Origin: a virus
IMG/VR virus record: IMGVR_UViG_3300032893_001402
Span: 1 to 64,000 of that record
Length of the DNA stretch: 64,000 nucleotides
Strand: one strand, 5' to 3'
The notes beneath the pieces are model-generated. The model was given only the letters and a program-made list of their open reading frames with translations. It was not told where the DNA came from and ran no database searches. The position numbers and the translations under genes are program-made. This document shows positions 28,682-37,954 of the stretch, piece by piece; position 1 is the first letter of the stretch; each line of letters begins with the position of its first letter.

Positions 28682-30580
28682 ATGTCCCCACGTCGCCCTA
28701 CTCCTACCCCTAAACCAAAATCCCCTAGCCAAGCTCCGCAGACGAGCCCTGTCGCCTCTGGGCCGGCTGAGGCTATTCCTCCCCGTTCCAAACAGGAAGG
28801 CCCTGAGGAGCGTTCTACGGGCTCTAGCAATGCTAGTAATAATGGGGGAGAAGCCATCCGGTTAGGGGGTACGCCTCTGGTCCGCCCCAAGCCTAAAGAC
28901 GCGCCGCATGTGCTGGTAGAAGCCTATGCGGGAACCGGGAAAACTTTTACTGAGATTGTCGGAGTAGGTTGGGCATTCGCGCCTAGTCTGTGGACTCAAA
29001 TCCAGGCCGAGATTACTCGACGCGCCGGATTACCTGAGGGTACTCCGATAGTCCCTAGCCCAGAGCAGCAAGCCGTATGGGATGCTCTGCGGCAAAGCTC
29101 TGGCATAAAAACTATCGCCTATTGCGCGTTTAATGTTTCGATTGTCAAAGAGTTTAGTACAAAGTGGGGCTGGCTGGTCGAGCTACTAAAAACTGTCGGC
29201 GTCAATCTCCAGTTTGCGACAGTCAATGGGCTTGGGAATCGTTCGGTTTATGCGACGTACGGCCGTTGCCAGGTGGTCGATTGGCATACAGAGACTTTAC
29301 TAGGTCGGTTATTAGGGCGCGATACTCGCGATCTAAAGAGGCAAGACGCCGTTTTCGTCAAAGCCTGCTGTGAGTTGGTGGCTCTCTGTAAGCTGACGCT
29401 CGCTGGCTGGAGTGAGCGAAACGGATTCGACTCCGAAGCCGTGACAGACGAAGTTCTGGACGAGATTTCCGCCCATTACGACCTTGAGTTCAACGGTAGT
29501 CGGGAGCGCGTTTATCGAGCTGTTCCACAACTCCTAGGAGCGAGCCAGGATGTAGCGGCAACGCACGAGATCGATTTCAACGATCAAAATTGGCTCCCCG
29601 TAGTTAATGACTTGCCGGTCTTGAGGCTGGATCTTGTATTAGCGGATGAGGTCCAGGATCTCCCCCGAGCCAAGCAAGAGTTTTTGCGCAAGCTCGGCCG
29701 GCGGCTCGTCATGGTTGGCGATACTTACCAGGCTATTTACGGTTTTTGCGGGGCGGATACCGAGAGTATGGGTAGGCTAAGGACTCTTCTAAGTCCCACG
29801 GCCGATCGACCCATCGAGCCCCTACGGCTGACTGAGACTCGCCGCTGTGGGCGAGCGATCGTAGCCGAAGCCCAACGCGACGTGCCGGATTTTCGCGCCC
29901 ACGAATCTAACCCCTCGGGAAGAGTCGGCCGGATAGAGGCGGCCAAATATATGACTCAAGTCCAAGACGGGGATATGATTCTCTGCCGGGTAAACGCCCC
30001 GCTCATTAGCCACGCGCTAAGGTTCATCAAGGCTGGGCGAAAAGCTGTCGTTAGGGGCCGAGACTTTGGTAAACAGTTGCTTGACTTTGTCGCGAAAATG
30101 CGGGCCTTGACTGTGCCGGGGCTCGTCAGTGCTACGGGGGAGTGGTTGGAACGGGAATGCGCGAAAGAGAATGCCAAGAAAAATCCGAGCGAGGCGCGAC
30201 TACTGACGCTACAAGACAGGCATGACTGCATCTTGGCTTTCTGCGAGGGGGCTACGGATCTTGCGGCGGTCGAAGAGAAGATGCAGCATGTTTTTGCCGG
30301 CAAGCAGTGCCCTCAATGCCAAAAACATTTTAACGAGTCTAGCGAGGAGTGCTTCAGCTGCAAGTGCCGTTTGATTCAGCCTAAGGGAGTAGTTTTCTCG
30401 TCGATCCATCGTGCTAAAGGGTTGGAGTCTCGCCGGGTCTTTATTCTGAGGCCGGATTTGCTCCCTCATCCCTCGGCAAAAAGCCCTTGGCAGCAGCAAC
30501 AGGAAAGGAATTGCCGATATATCGCTGTTACGCGCGCAATTGAGGAGCTAACCTACGTTATAGAGCCGCCGAAGGAATAA
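28682..30580 (+). CDS. UvrD/PcrA-like SF1 helicase
   Basis: 632 residues, ATG after GGAG. About 70 residues of Pro/Ser-rich linker come first. Motif I is AYAGTGKT at 81-88, and motif II is LADEVQDLP. Motif III is VGDTYQAIYGFCGA, motif V-like HRAKGLESRRVFIL, and motif VI VTRAIEELTYV. A zinc-ribbon-like insert (CPQC and CFSC) lies near 540-560, just before motif V. It would unwind DNA 3' to 5' in repair, recombination or replication. The insert is not usual for UvrD itself. Confidence 0.88.
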   Translation: MSPRRPTPTPKPKSPSQAPQTSPVASGPAEAIPPRSKQEGPEERSTGSSNASNNGGEAIRLGGTPLVRPKPKDAPHVLVEAYAGTGKTFTEIVGVGWAFAPSLWTQIQAEITRRAGLPEGTPIVPSPEQQAVWDALRQSSGIKTIAYCAFNVSIVKEFSTKWGWLVELLKTVGVNLQFATVNGLGNRSVYATYGRCQVVDWHTETLLGRLLGRDTRDLKRQDAVFVKACCELVALCKLTLAGWSERNGFDSEAVTDEVLDEISAHYDLEFNGSRERVYRAVPQLLGASQDVAATHEIDFNDQNWLPVVNDLPVLRLDLVLADEVQDLPRAKQEFLRKLGRRLVMVGDTYQAIYGFCGADTESMGRLRTLLSPTADRPIEPLRLTETRRCGRAIVAEAQRDVPDFRAHESNPSGRVGRIEAAKYMTQVQDGDMILCRVNAPLISHALRFIKAGRKAVVRGRDFGKQLLDFVAKMRALTVPGLVSATGEWLERECAKENAKKNPSEARLLTLQDRHDCILAFCEGATDLAAVEEKMQHVFAGKQCPQCQKHFNESSEECFSCKCRLIQPKGVVFSSIHRAKGLESRRVFILRPDLLPHPSAKSPWQQQQERNCRYIAVTRAIEELTYVIEPPKE

Positions 30581-30719
30581 TTCTGCCTCAGGTAGAATAT
30601 AATCGGTGATGGAACAGTCTGGAGGGTAGAAAACAGACCAACGATGAAGCGCCGGAGATACTGCTAGTGAAGCTTTAGGAAACTGGTTCCCAATACGATC
30701 AAAACACAAGGGATTTAGC
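30581..30719. other. Short intergenic gap with a promoter-like element
   Basis: AATATAATCGG near 30597 holds TATAAT, but a good -35 box is not clear. The 139 bases before the next gene show no open frame. It may supply transcription for the paralogue pair. Confidence 0.3.
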
Positions 30720-31592
30720 ATGATTATGTTAGCTTTTCATAACGATTCGGCCATCAAAGCGAAGTATCTTGCGCGGGTGCAAGAGCATCGCAAAGCAGAC
30801 GAGATACTACAGCATTACGGCTATTGGAACGAAGCGGCCGGTAAGGGTTGTGCCGTCGGTTGTACCCTACATTCCGCGGCGCCCCATGCGGGATACGAGA
30901 CTGAATTAGGGATTCCCCAAATAATTGCACGTCTCGAAGATGCTATCTTCGAGGGTCTACCCCAGGCTCGCTCGAAGACATGGCCAGAAGAATTCTTGGC
31001 AGCTATTCGGCCTGGCGCGGACCTCACCGGAATATGGCCTAAATTTGCTCTTTGGCTGTTGCGAGATTCGGGGTTGTTAACTGTTACCGAGCTAAATCGA
31101 GAGGCTATCGATAGGGTCATAGGCCTTTACGATCGTTGGGTATCCGGCGATAGGCCGTCACGGAAAGAGTTTGAATCGGCGGTGGAGTCGGCGAGGTCGG
31201 CGGCGGAGTCGGCGGCGGAGTCGGCGGCGTGGGCGGCGAGGTCGGCGAGGTCGGCGGAGTGGGCGGCGAGGTCGGCGAGGTCGGCGGCGAGGTCGGCGAG
31301 GTCGGCGGCGTGGGCGGCGTGGGCGGCGAGGTCGGCGGAGTGGGCGGCGGCGGAGTCGGCGGAGTGGGCGGCGGAGTCGGCGGCGTGGGCGGAGTCGGCG
31401 GCGTGGGCGGCGGAGTCGGCGAGGTCGGCGGAGTGGGCGGCGGAGTCGGCGGCGTGGGCGAGGTCGGCGGCGTGGGCGGCGGAGTCGGCGAGGTCGGCGG
31501 AGTGGGCGGCGGAGTCGGCGGAGTCGGCGGCGGAGTCGGTGGCGTGGGAAAAGATGGCCAACAAATTGCTTGAACTACTCGCGGCGGCTTAG
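30720..31592 (+). CDS. MLAFHND-family protein with long Ala-rich repeat tail
   Basis: 290 residues. Residues 1-145 form a conserved globular part: MLAFHNDSAIKAKYLARV, GKGCAVGCTLH and YETELGIPQIIARLED. This family occurs in phages and bacteria without known function; the Cys pair and His may bind metal. Residues about 150-278 are a low-complexity run of Ala with Ser, Arg, Glu and Trp (units like AARSAEWA), expected to be one long helix. It ends KMANKLLELLAAA. A shorter paralogue without the run follows. Confidence 0.7.
   Translation: MIMLAFHNDSAIKAKYLARVQEHRKADEILQHYGYWNEAAGKGCAVGCTLHSAAPHAGYETELGIPQIIARLEDAIFEGLPQARSKTWPEEFLAAIRPGADLTGIWPKFALWLLRDSGLLTVTELNREAIDRVIGLYDRWVSGDRPSRKEFESAVESARSAAESAAESAAWAARSARSAEWAARSARSAARSARSAAWAAWAARSAEWAAAESAEWAAESAAWAESAAWAAESARSAEWAAESAAWARSAAWAAESARSAEWAAESAESAAESVAWEKMANKLLELLAAA
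31171..31553 (+). repeat. Low-complexity G/C-rich repeat tract inside a gene
   Basis: The tract is made almost only of GGCGGMG, AGGTCGGC and GAGTGGGC blocks in changing order. Because its units are multiples of three and avoid stops, several frames on both strands stay open, which yields false Pro- and Arg-rich ORFs. Slippage here would change the length of the helix. Confidence 0.9.
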
Positions 31593-31633
31593 ACATCAAC
31601 TGTGAAATTTGCTTTTCATTAAAGAGAGTCAAC

Positions 31634-32053
31634 ATGCTAGCTTTTCATTCTAACCCGAACATCAAGTCCACGTATCTTGCGCGTGTCCGTCGGCATCGCG
31701 AGTGGGATGAGATTTTGCAGGGCTATGGCTATTGGTCCGACTCCGACGGCAAGGGCTGTGGAGTCGGATGCACTGTGCATACTTCCGAAAACCCACACAA
31801 AGCCTACGAGATTGAACTTGGTATTCCGGCCGTACTCGCGTATTTGGAGGATGTGACTTTCGAGAAGCTTCCGGCCAAAGAGGCTCGATTATGGCCAGTG
31901 TGCCGAGAGGCGCCCTTGGGGAATACCCAGGATCAGGAATTCTTGACCCCAGCCGAGAAAGAGCTTGAGAACTCTGGTCCGTCGAACGAGGAGCTATTGG
32001 CGTACGCCAAAACGAATCGCGCTCCACAAGAATGGTACAACGAAAAGATTTAA
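31634..32053 (+). CDS. MLAFH-family protein, short paralogue
   Basis: 139 residues starting MLAFHSNPNIKSTYLARVRR. It keeps GKGCGVGCTVH, then YEIELGIPAVLAYLED, aligned with the previous gene. After residue about 85 it has a different, short tail. Both genes begin in the same way, so a tandem duplication followed by divergence is likely. Confidence 0.7.
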   Translation: MLAFHSNPNIKSTYLARVRRHREWDEILQGYGYWSDSDGKGCGVGCTVHTSENPHKAYEIELGIPAVLAYLEDVTFEKLPAKEARLWPVCREAPLGNTQDQEFLTPAEKELENSGPSNEELLAYAKTNRAPQEWYNEKI

Positions 32054-32074
32054 CATCCACTCGGTAAAACCTCT

Positions 32075-32545
32075 ATGGTATTCCAAACCCTACTCGCAAT
32101 ACTCGGATGCGCTACATTCGCACTAGCGCTCGCCGTCACATTCAATCTCGGTAAACTACAAGGTCAAAAATTCGCGCAGAAAGCCCCTAAGGTGAAAGGG
32201 ATCTGTGACCTCAATTTTGCAGCTTGGGAAGCGGCTTTAGACAAGAAAGTCCAAGTCTTTTGGGTCCGTACACGCGAGGGCGCAACCCTCGAATTCGCAG
32301 GCCGGTCATGGGAAGAGGCAGGCTTCGGTATGAACGAGGCCGGCGAGCCGATGAACGATGTAGACAAGGAAGGTTTTGTCGGATTCGGAATCGAAAACCC
32401 CGATCCGTTTAATAGCGCCCACGTCGATCTAGTAAACGAATGGTGGGGAAGCTATGCCATTAAGCTCCATAGGGAAAGCGCCGATTCAGATTGTCTTTTC
32501 GCTGATTACAGCCCCCGCAAGGCTGAATCCCAAGAAAAGTCGTGA
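32075..32545 (+). CDS. Membrane-anchored hypothetical protein
   Basis: 156 residues. One N-terminal transmembrane segment (LLAILGCATFALALAVTF) is followed by a soluble domain with DLNFAAWEAALDKKVQVFWV and an acidic C-terminal part. The 3' end overlaps the convergent gene at 32460-32822 by 86 bases. No family was recognised. Confidence 0.5.
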   Translation: MVFQTLLAILGCATFALALAVTFNLGKLQGQKFAQKAPKVKGICDLNFAAWEAALDKKVQVFWVRTREGATLEFAGRSWEEAGFGMNEAGEPMNDVDKEGFVGFGIENPDPFNSAHVDLVNEWWGSYAIKLHRESADSDCLFADYSPRKAESQEKS

Positions 32546-32822
32546 CTTTAGCGATCGTATCGCCTAGCCCGCGACTCGGGGAAGAGAGTATAGCCCTGCG
32601 AGCTTCCGCCTTTTGTGAGGCTTCCGCCGCGGCTATCTCATGGAGAGAAATTACGGGGAGAGGTCGCAAGCCCTTCATGGGCTCGCTGTGGGGGTACTTA
32701 CATTGCTTGCACGTCGCCAGATGGACAAGGGGGTTGCTGACGCGCAAATCGAGGCAATAAAGAATCTTGCCGTCTACGATCCGGTTTGGGCAATCCGCTA
32801 AGTGTGAACTGTTATCGAGCAT
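32460..32822 (-). CDS. Phage protein with C-terminal Cys motif (GLGDTxAK)
   Basis: 120 residues. LADCPNRIVDGKILYCLDL and CKQCKYPH give possible zinc cysteines in the N-terminal half. The end, GLGDTIAKVTTFLGIQPCGGC followed by NQRKDNLN, is a motif I know from phage and bacterial proteins of unknown role. It starts inside the end of the fibre-like gene at 32798 and is the last gene of the leftward virion block. Confidence 0.65.
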   Translation of the reverse strand: MLDNSSHLADCPNRIVDGKILYCLDLRVSNPLVHLATCKQCKYPHSEPMKGLRPLPVISLHEIAAAEASQKAEARRAILSSPSRGLGDTIAKVTTFLGIQPCGGCNQRKDNLNRRFPYGA

Positions 32823-33781
32823 CCGGCGCCGCTCGCGTCACACGTATCGGGGCAGCTCGGTCCACCGAGCCCAGTAAAGGGGACTGACCTCGTTCCTATC
32901 TGCCAAGCTTCCAGCAGACTGCCTACGACAAGTTGGAAGCCCCCCGCGCACGAACCATCCCCTACGCTCGCCTGAATCGTCGTGGTCTGCGCCGCGTAGT
33001 TGTAGGCAATCGAATAGCTGACGGACCCTGGCGTACCAATGACAAATGTTCCTGCGCAAGTCGCAAGGCCGTGATTATTGTAGGTTCCGTTGAGGTCCGA
33101 ACACGATCCCCCGAACCCGCTGAAAACAATGTCGAGTTCATAGCCGACCATCGAGCAACTGGGCGGATAGCACGGGCAATCGCCCCCTCTCCCACCACTA
33201 CCGACATCCGCCCCCGAGGTTGTCGAGATCGTCAGATTTGAGAATTGCACGCTGCCCGACACTGCTCCCGTACCTAAGATAACGTGTGTATTCGATTGGG
33301 TAGGCGCGAATGCTACCAGACTTGGAGAGAACGAACTAACAAACCCACTGGCAATAACGAGGCCACCCAGGTCATCCGTCACACATATGGTTACAGTGAG
33401 TGAAGTAGCGTCATTCTCTTGGGACGCTACCAGATTGCCCCCGTGGCTGAATTCGATCTTGCCCCCGCTTCCAAACGTGATTTTGACTTCGTAGTCTCCG
33501 TTTTCGACGGCCAACGTCGCTACGTCTCCGGCGCTTCCCTCTACCGTGACTAAAACGGAATACCCGGATGCACCAGAGGGCTTTCCCGAGTTTACGGTAA
33601 CGCTGGCGCTGCTGCTGGACGTGGTGAGCGGAGTATTCGCGGAGATCGTCCACGATCCGTTGTTGATCGTGTAGCCGCTGCCGAGATCGCTCCTCCCGGT
33701 AAGCGAATCGCTGACATACGTTCCGCAAGTGAGGCAATCGCAGCAACCGGCCGGCGAAAATGGGAAGCTAGAGACGGGCAT
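32798..33781 (-). CDS. Virion surface or tail-tip protein, Cys- and Gly-rich
   Basis: 327 residues. The N-terminus has CCDCLTCGTYV; residues about 35-190 are strand-rich with Ser/Thr/Val repeats and resemble a jelly-roll lectin-like domain. The C-terminal half has several Cys (DCPCYPPSC, CSDLNGTY, CPDTCDASGAGC). It lies at the distal end of the tail genes, where receptor-binding proteins are usual. No specific family was recognised. Confidence 0.55.
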   Translation of the reverse strand: MPVSSFPFSPAGCCDCLTCGTYVSDSLTGRSDLGSGYTINNGSWTISANTPLTTSSSSASVTVNSGKPSGASGYSVLVTVEGSAGDVATLAVENGDYEVKITFGSGGKIEFSHGGNLVASQENDATSLTVTICVTDDLGGLVIASGFVSSFSPSLVAFAPTQSNTHVILGTGAVSGSVQFSNLTISTTSGADVGSGGRGGDCPCYPPSCSMVGYELDIVFSGFGGSCSDLNGTYNNHGLATCAGTFVIGTPGSVSYSIAYNYAAQTTTIQASVGDGSCAGGFQLVVGSLLEAWQIGTRSVPFTGLGGPSCPDTCDASGAGCSITVHT

Positions 33782-33793
33782 ATCTTATTTCGC

Positions 33794-34465
33794 TTAACTG
33801 GCAACCGGGCAAGCCCCGGCTTCGACCACGTACCAATATCCGTGTAACCAACGGCAGATAACCCACGAACCAGAAGGAATCTTGTTGCCCGTCGAAAGCA
33901 AGCGATCGTAAGCAGTGATCGTCATGCCTGTATCCGTTTCGTCTTCTCCGCCTAGATCGTAGGGCTGGCCCGCATAGAGATTGACCCCCGCCGCGCCATG
34001 ATAACTAAGATCGTCAGTCAGTTGGCCCATAACCTCATTGATGGGATAGGGGTCGAAAATCGCGATCCAACTATCGTCGCCAAAGACATTCTCGTCTTTT
34101 TGCGCTGCTCCACCTAAGCAGCGAAAGCCGTAGTAATTCTTACGCAGCTTAAAACTGCTGGGCTCGACTCCCCACTCATCGCCGTACTCGGCCTCTCCAT
34201 CATCATCGTGGTCGAATAAAATATAGGCGTAGTGTCCCTCGGAGCAGACTCCATAGTCGCCTTTAGCAATCAGAGTCGGCCCGTTGACGTAGTAGATGCG
34301 ATCGAATTCGTCGTCCGGCTGCTCCATCAATAGGTAGATAATAGCGCCGTCAACATCGGAGCCCGTACAGACCATAACGGCAAATGGGGGAATCGATTGT
34401 TCGCCGACGTTTTTGAACGGTATCGAGCCCGGGAAAATCCGCGGCAGTTTGGGGATATTTGCCAT
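33794..34465 (-). CDS. Tail-associated structural protein, unknown
   Basis: 223 residues. A Pro-rich start (IPKLPRIFPGSIPFKNVG) leads into a strand-rich fold with acidic patches (DHDDDGEAEYGDEWG). It touches the next gene with a one-base overlap. Gene order suggests a tail-tip or baseplate-like part. No family was recognised. Confidence 0.5.
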   Translation of the reverse strand: MANIPKLPRIFPGSIPFKNVGEQSIPPFAVMVCTGSDVDGAIIYLLMEQPDDEFDRIYYVNGPTLIAKGDYGVCSEGHYAYILFDHDDDGEAEYGDEWGVEPSSFKLRKNYYGFRCLGGAAQKDENVFGDDSWIAIFDPYPINEVMGQLTDDLSYHGAAGVNLYAGQPYDLGGEDETDTGMTITAYDRLLSTGNKIPSGSWVICRWLHGYWYVVEAGACPVAS

Positions 34466-36573
34466 TACGGGGGTCTGCGAAAGACTTCCTGGGTTGTAAC
34501 TTGTACGCCTGGAGCTAGACGTTCTAGCAAGCTGCTTACTCCGCGCAGCATCTTAAGTTGGCGATAACTGATAATCGCCGGATGCGTCTCGTTGTTGCGG
34601 CTGACCTCGGTCGTAGCGCCCTGCGGTCCGACGTGCCAAATAACCTGCTGAATAGCCCCATCGGGTTCGATCGGATGCAGGCCGATATAAGTCGCCTGCT
34701 GAGGGTTCGGGCGCTGGTACTGCTTTAGTACAGCGTTGGCAATAACTCCCGCCTCGGTATCGCACAGGTCTTGATTATCGGTTGGGGGGCCGCCGGAGCT
34801 GGACGGCTGACCTGTCAGCGGGTCAATATCTTCGGTTGAAGGATTCCCGTCGTTAAGCGCCAAACCGATCTGCTTTCCGTTGGGCCCCTGGGTTGTTGTC
34901 GCGGTAGTTCCGCTGGAGTTATAGCCTAGCCCATACCAAGCCGATCGCTTGTGTACGATCTCGGGGCGATTGATAATGCGCTCATTAGTTTGTAGTAGTT
35001 CCTGCCCGATCGGATTGCCGATTCGAGTCAAGCGGTACTGACTCCGGTAAAACGTAGTCGGATCTCGCGGAGAGCACGCGCAACGTAATACGAGCAGCGC
35101 GGGGACATAGATTGGGCCTCCTTCTCCGTAGTGATTCTCTCCCTTTACGATGCGATAGACAGGCTCGCTAAAGTGAACAATGCCTCTTTCTTGGTCAAGG
35201 TTCCAACCGGCTTGATTAAACTCGCTACCTATGTCGTGCGCGGCGGCCAGCCAGGGCATATAGTTAGAGACGCCGTAAATGATTTGACGCGCTTCATTGG
35301 TTCCGATTCCTCCTAGAGCTTCTGGAGGATCAAGCGTCTGTGCATTGTTGTAGCCGCCGCGCGTATTGTGAAAGATCCCAAAAACCCAAGCCGGGATATT
35401 CACTAACCCGCGATAATCGGCCTGGTCAACGCGGTCGATGTTGGGTTTCATCTCATCGACTTGCTCGACTTCCAGAGGCAAAAACAAGTCGAGGGTTGTA
35501 GCCTTAACTCCCCAGAAAGTTTTTTGGGATTGCGAGCGGGGAATCTTCGGCTTGTATGGGCTACCATCTCCGAGAAAGGCATTTAGCGCGGCCGTGGTTA
35601 GAGGGGAATCGTCCGTAAAGACGCAGAGCCCGTCGGGCCCAAATACTCCCATAGGGCGGTACATTCTCCAGATAGTGTTTCGCGCCAACCACTCTAGCCG
35701 TTCATCTCTGCCGCTAGGGCCGTCTCCGCCGAAGATCGGAGCTGGGTAGTTGGGATCGTAGAATTCCCATCCCCCATAAGCGCCTGGCAAGTGCGGGGCA
35801 TAACTAAGCTGGTCAAACCATTGATAGCTACCGTCTACTTCCTCAATGCCTACGGGATAGAGTAGAAAATCATATTGGAGCCGGTCCTGTCCGCCGAGAA
35901 TTACGGTCAAGTCGGGGCATTCTGGGCTGTCGATGGTATCCGCAAAGTTGATGCAGGGAATTTCGTCTGGAGTCGGGATGTTCGCGCCAATACCGACCGG
36001 CTCGATACTCAAGTTGCCGGCGATCTTGAGGATGATCCGACAGCCGTAGAGGTCTACAAGATTCTGGAGTTCGAGAGCCGGGTTCGAGCCTTGCCAATCG
36101 ACCTGGGGATAGTTCTGCGCCGGGTTAAATCCCGAGGTATCCGCGTCCCGCTCGCCCATCGCTTGGAGGATCTGCTGTACAAGATCCGTTGGAGAAAGCT
36201 TTGTCGGATTCCAGATGATGTTATCTGCGCGCCGGACGTTGTAATTTCCGTCCAAACTCCCGAATTGGAATCGCCAGCGTCGATCAAGTAGCGAGATATA
36301 CCATGTAAAGCCGTCCGACCCGCGCGTCTGCCGCACGTCCGCGACCTTGAAGTCGTAAAGCTGAATTACGTTGCCGCTGATCCCATCGACTAGGGCCAAG
36401 TCCCCAGTTATTTCCGGCAGAGAATCCATCGGCCAGGTTGTAATTACGGCCGTACCCGGAGTGATTCCGTGACAAAGCGAGTAATGCGCCGCCTTGATTG
36501 GTATATAGCCGGCTCCCGAGTATAAGAAGTAGCTAGGGCCCGCTCCGCCAGTAGGATTGTTAGCGATAGACAT
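34465..36573 (-). CDS. Large tail-tip or hub-like protein
   Basis: 702 residues. The N-terminal 130 include VIQLYDFKVADVRQTRGSDG and WYISLLDRRWRFQFG, similar in plan to phage tail hub proteins. A central part holds ECPDLTVILGGQDRLQYDFL and the DGSYQWFDQLSYAP segment that recurs in the small gene at 109-402. The C-terminal 120 are Pro- and Gln-rich, then helical. Position after the tape measure and two tail genes fits the tail-tip complex. Confidence 0.6.
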   Translation of the reverse strand: MSIANNPTGGAGPSYFLYSGAGYIPIKAAHYSLCHGITPGTAVITTWPMDSLPEITGDLALVDGISGNVIQLYDFKVADVRQTRGSDGFTWYISLLDRRWRFQFGSLDGNYNVRRADNIIWNPTKLSPTDLVQQILQAMGERDADTSGFNPAQNYPQVDWQGSNPALELQNLVDLYGCRIILKIAGNLSIEPVGIGANIPTPDEIPCINFADTIDSPECPDLTVILGGQDRLQYDFLLYPVGIEEVDGSYQWFDQLSYAPHLPGAYGGWEFYDPNYPAPIFGGDGPSGRDERLEWLARNTIWRMYRPMGVFGPDGLCVFTDDSPLTTAALNAFLGDGSPYKPKIPRSQSQKTFWGVKATTLDLFLPLEVEQVDEMKPNIDRVDQADYRGLVNIPAWVFGIFHNTRGGYNNAQTLDPPEALGGIGTNEARQIIYGVSNYMPWLAAAHDIGSEFNQAGWNLDQERGIVHFSEPVYRIVKGENHYGEGGPIYVPALLVLRCACSPRDPTTFYRSQYRLTRIGNPIGQELLQTNERIINRPEIVHKRSAWYGLGYNSSGTTATTTQGPNGKQIGLALNDGNPSTEDIDPLTGQPSSSGGPPTDNQDLCDTEAGVIANAVLKQYQRPNPQQATYIGLHPIEPDGAIQQVIWHVGPQGATTEVSRNNETHPAIISYRQLKMLRGVSSLLERLAPGVQVTTQEVFRRPP

Positions 36574-36636
36574 GCTTAGGATTTGTGTTCCATGGCTCTT
36601 GAGTCAAATTACAACGAGCAATCGCTGCCGCGCAAG

Positions 36637-37944
36637 TTACATCGTGATTGCGTCGCCCGTACGTCCTCGATTGATTGTTGTAGTTTGATCTCCGTCCACT
36701 TCCGTAACTGTGCAGTTATGCGCCGTAGCGTTGGGGTCCCAAAAGAAGCTCCCCGCCGACAAATGGATTGCCATTCCACCGAGGTCTTTTCGACGGGGAT
36801 CTTGAGAAAAGTCGAGTTTACCCGACGGGTAGACGACTAGCGGGCCGCTAGCCAAAGTCGCGCCGGGACATTGAAACACGACAACAGCTTGCCCCAGGCT
36901 CTGTCCGCGATTGCCTACGGTTAGCGAATTAAGAGCAACAGCACTGTCGCCGTAAATCGTCAATGTGCCGCCGGTCACAACGGCCGAGCAAGGGGAGTTT
37001 GAGAGTGAGAAAACCGGAGCCAACAACGTCCCGCCCTCTTGATTGATGGCCGCGACAATCGAAGTGGTGCCAATCTCGACGTTGCTCGCGATGTTGGCAT
37101 TGGCCGGATTGAGCAGGTTGAGCGTTGCGGCAACCGCCGAAGTACCTGGCAAGGTCCCGAGCCCTACATCGCCCTGCAAGACGCTTACAACGTTATTAAC
37201 GTTCGTTCCGGCAAAGTTGACCGCATGCTGCCCTGTCGCCGGAGTGCCTGTATTCCAGACCGTGAGCGCAGTTTGGACCGTAAGATTGTCGAGATTGATT
37301 CGCGTACTGCCATTGCCAGGTCCGGCGCCGATGTCGATCGTTGTCGAGGGGAGTTGAAGCGAAAGGGGACGGTATTCGATATAACCGCCACCTTGGTTGC
37401 TTGCTGAATTAGTATAAGGCAATCCGATCTGACCGCTGAAATTGTTGAGAATATTCAGCGCTGCTGGCCGCACCCCCGACAATCCCGTCAAGTCATAGAG
37501 CAGACTGGGGACACTTCCCTGTACGATAACTGTCGAACCATTCGTAGGAAGTGATCCCGTAGACCAGTTCGACGCCTGATCGACTACGTTTGGCCCGGCA
37601 TTAGCTACCGTAATCGAGCTACTAAGCGTCCCCGATCCCCCGGAAGTTCCGTTGGAGATCGTACCGGGACGCCCGGCTTGGGTTGCCGTGGCAATGACAA
37701 GTGGGGAGCTAGCGTTCGCTCCCGGATTCGACCAAGTGAATTCCTGAAACTCCGTAATCGGGCTTGCGGTTAAATCAGCAGCAGCATCCGTCGCCGTTTG
37801 GTCGGCGCTTGTATCGCCAGGAACAGCAACCGTCTTACTGTTGATCGTGATATTGTAAGTCGTATTTACATCATACGCCGTCACATCTAGCGTATTGACT
37901 TGCGCGACTGCAACCGAATTGCCAGTGTAATAGATTGTAGTCAT
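36637..37944 (-). CDS. Repetitive strand-rich tail protein
   Basis: 435 residues. The first 75 (QVNTLDVTAYDVNTTYNITI) look like a small tail module that also occurs, in other words, in the gene at 43179. The rest is Asn-, Thr-, Gly-rich with regular strands and is likely a beta-helix or beta-sandwich. There are few charged residues, as in fibres. It is probably a tail fibre or tip part. Confidence 0.5.
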   Translation of the reverse strand: MTTIYYTGNSVAVAQVNTLDVTAYDVNTTYNITINSKTVAVPGDTSADQTATDAAADLTASPITEFQEFTWSNPGANASSPLVIATATQAGRPGTISNGTSGGSGTLSSSITVANAGPNVVDQASNWSTGSLPTNGSTVIVQGSVPSLLYDLTGLSGVRPAALNILNNFSGQIGLPYTNSASNQGGGYIEYRPLSLQLPSTTIDIGAGPGNGSTRINLDNLTVQTALTVWNTGTPATGQHAVNFAGTNVNNVVSVLQGDVGLGTLPGTSAVAATLNLLNPANANIASNVEIGTTSIVAAINQEGGTLLAPVFSLSNSPCSAVVTGGTLTIYGDSAVALNSLTVGNRGQSLGQAVVVFQCPGATLASGPLVVYPSGKLDFSQDPRRKDLGGMAIHLSAGSFFWDPNATAHNCTVTEVDGDQTTTINRGRTGDAITM

Positions 37945-37954
37945 GGCCTAAGCC

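Noticed and set aside
31117-31635. Pro-rich and Arg-rich ORFs on both strands
   Set aside because: They are frame shadows of the low-complexity tract; only the plus frame starting at 30720 joins a conserved domain.
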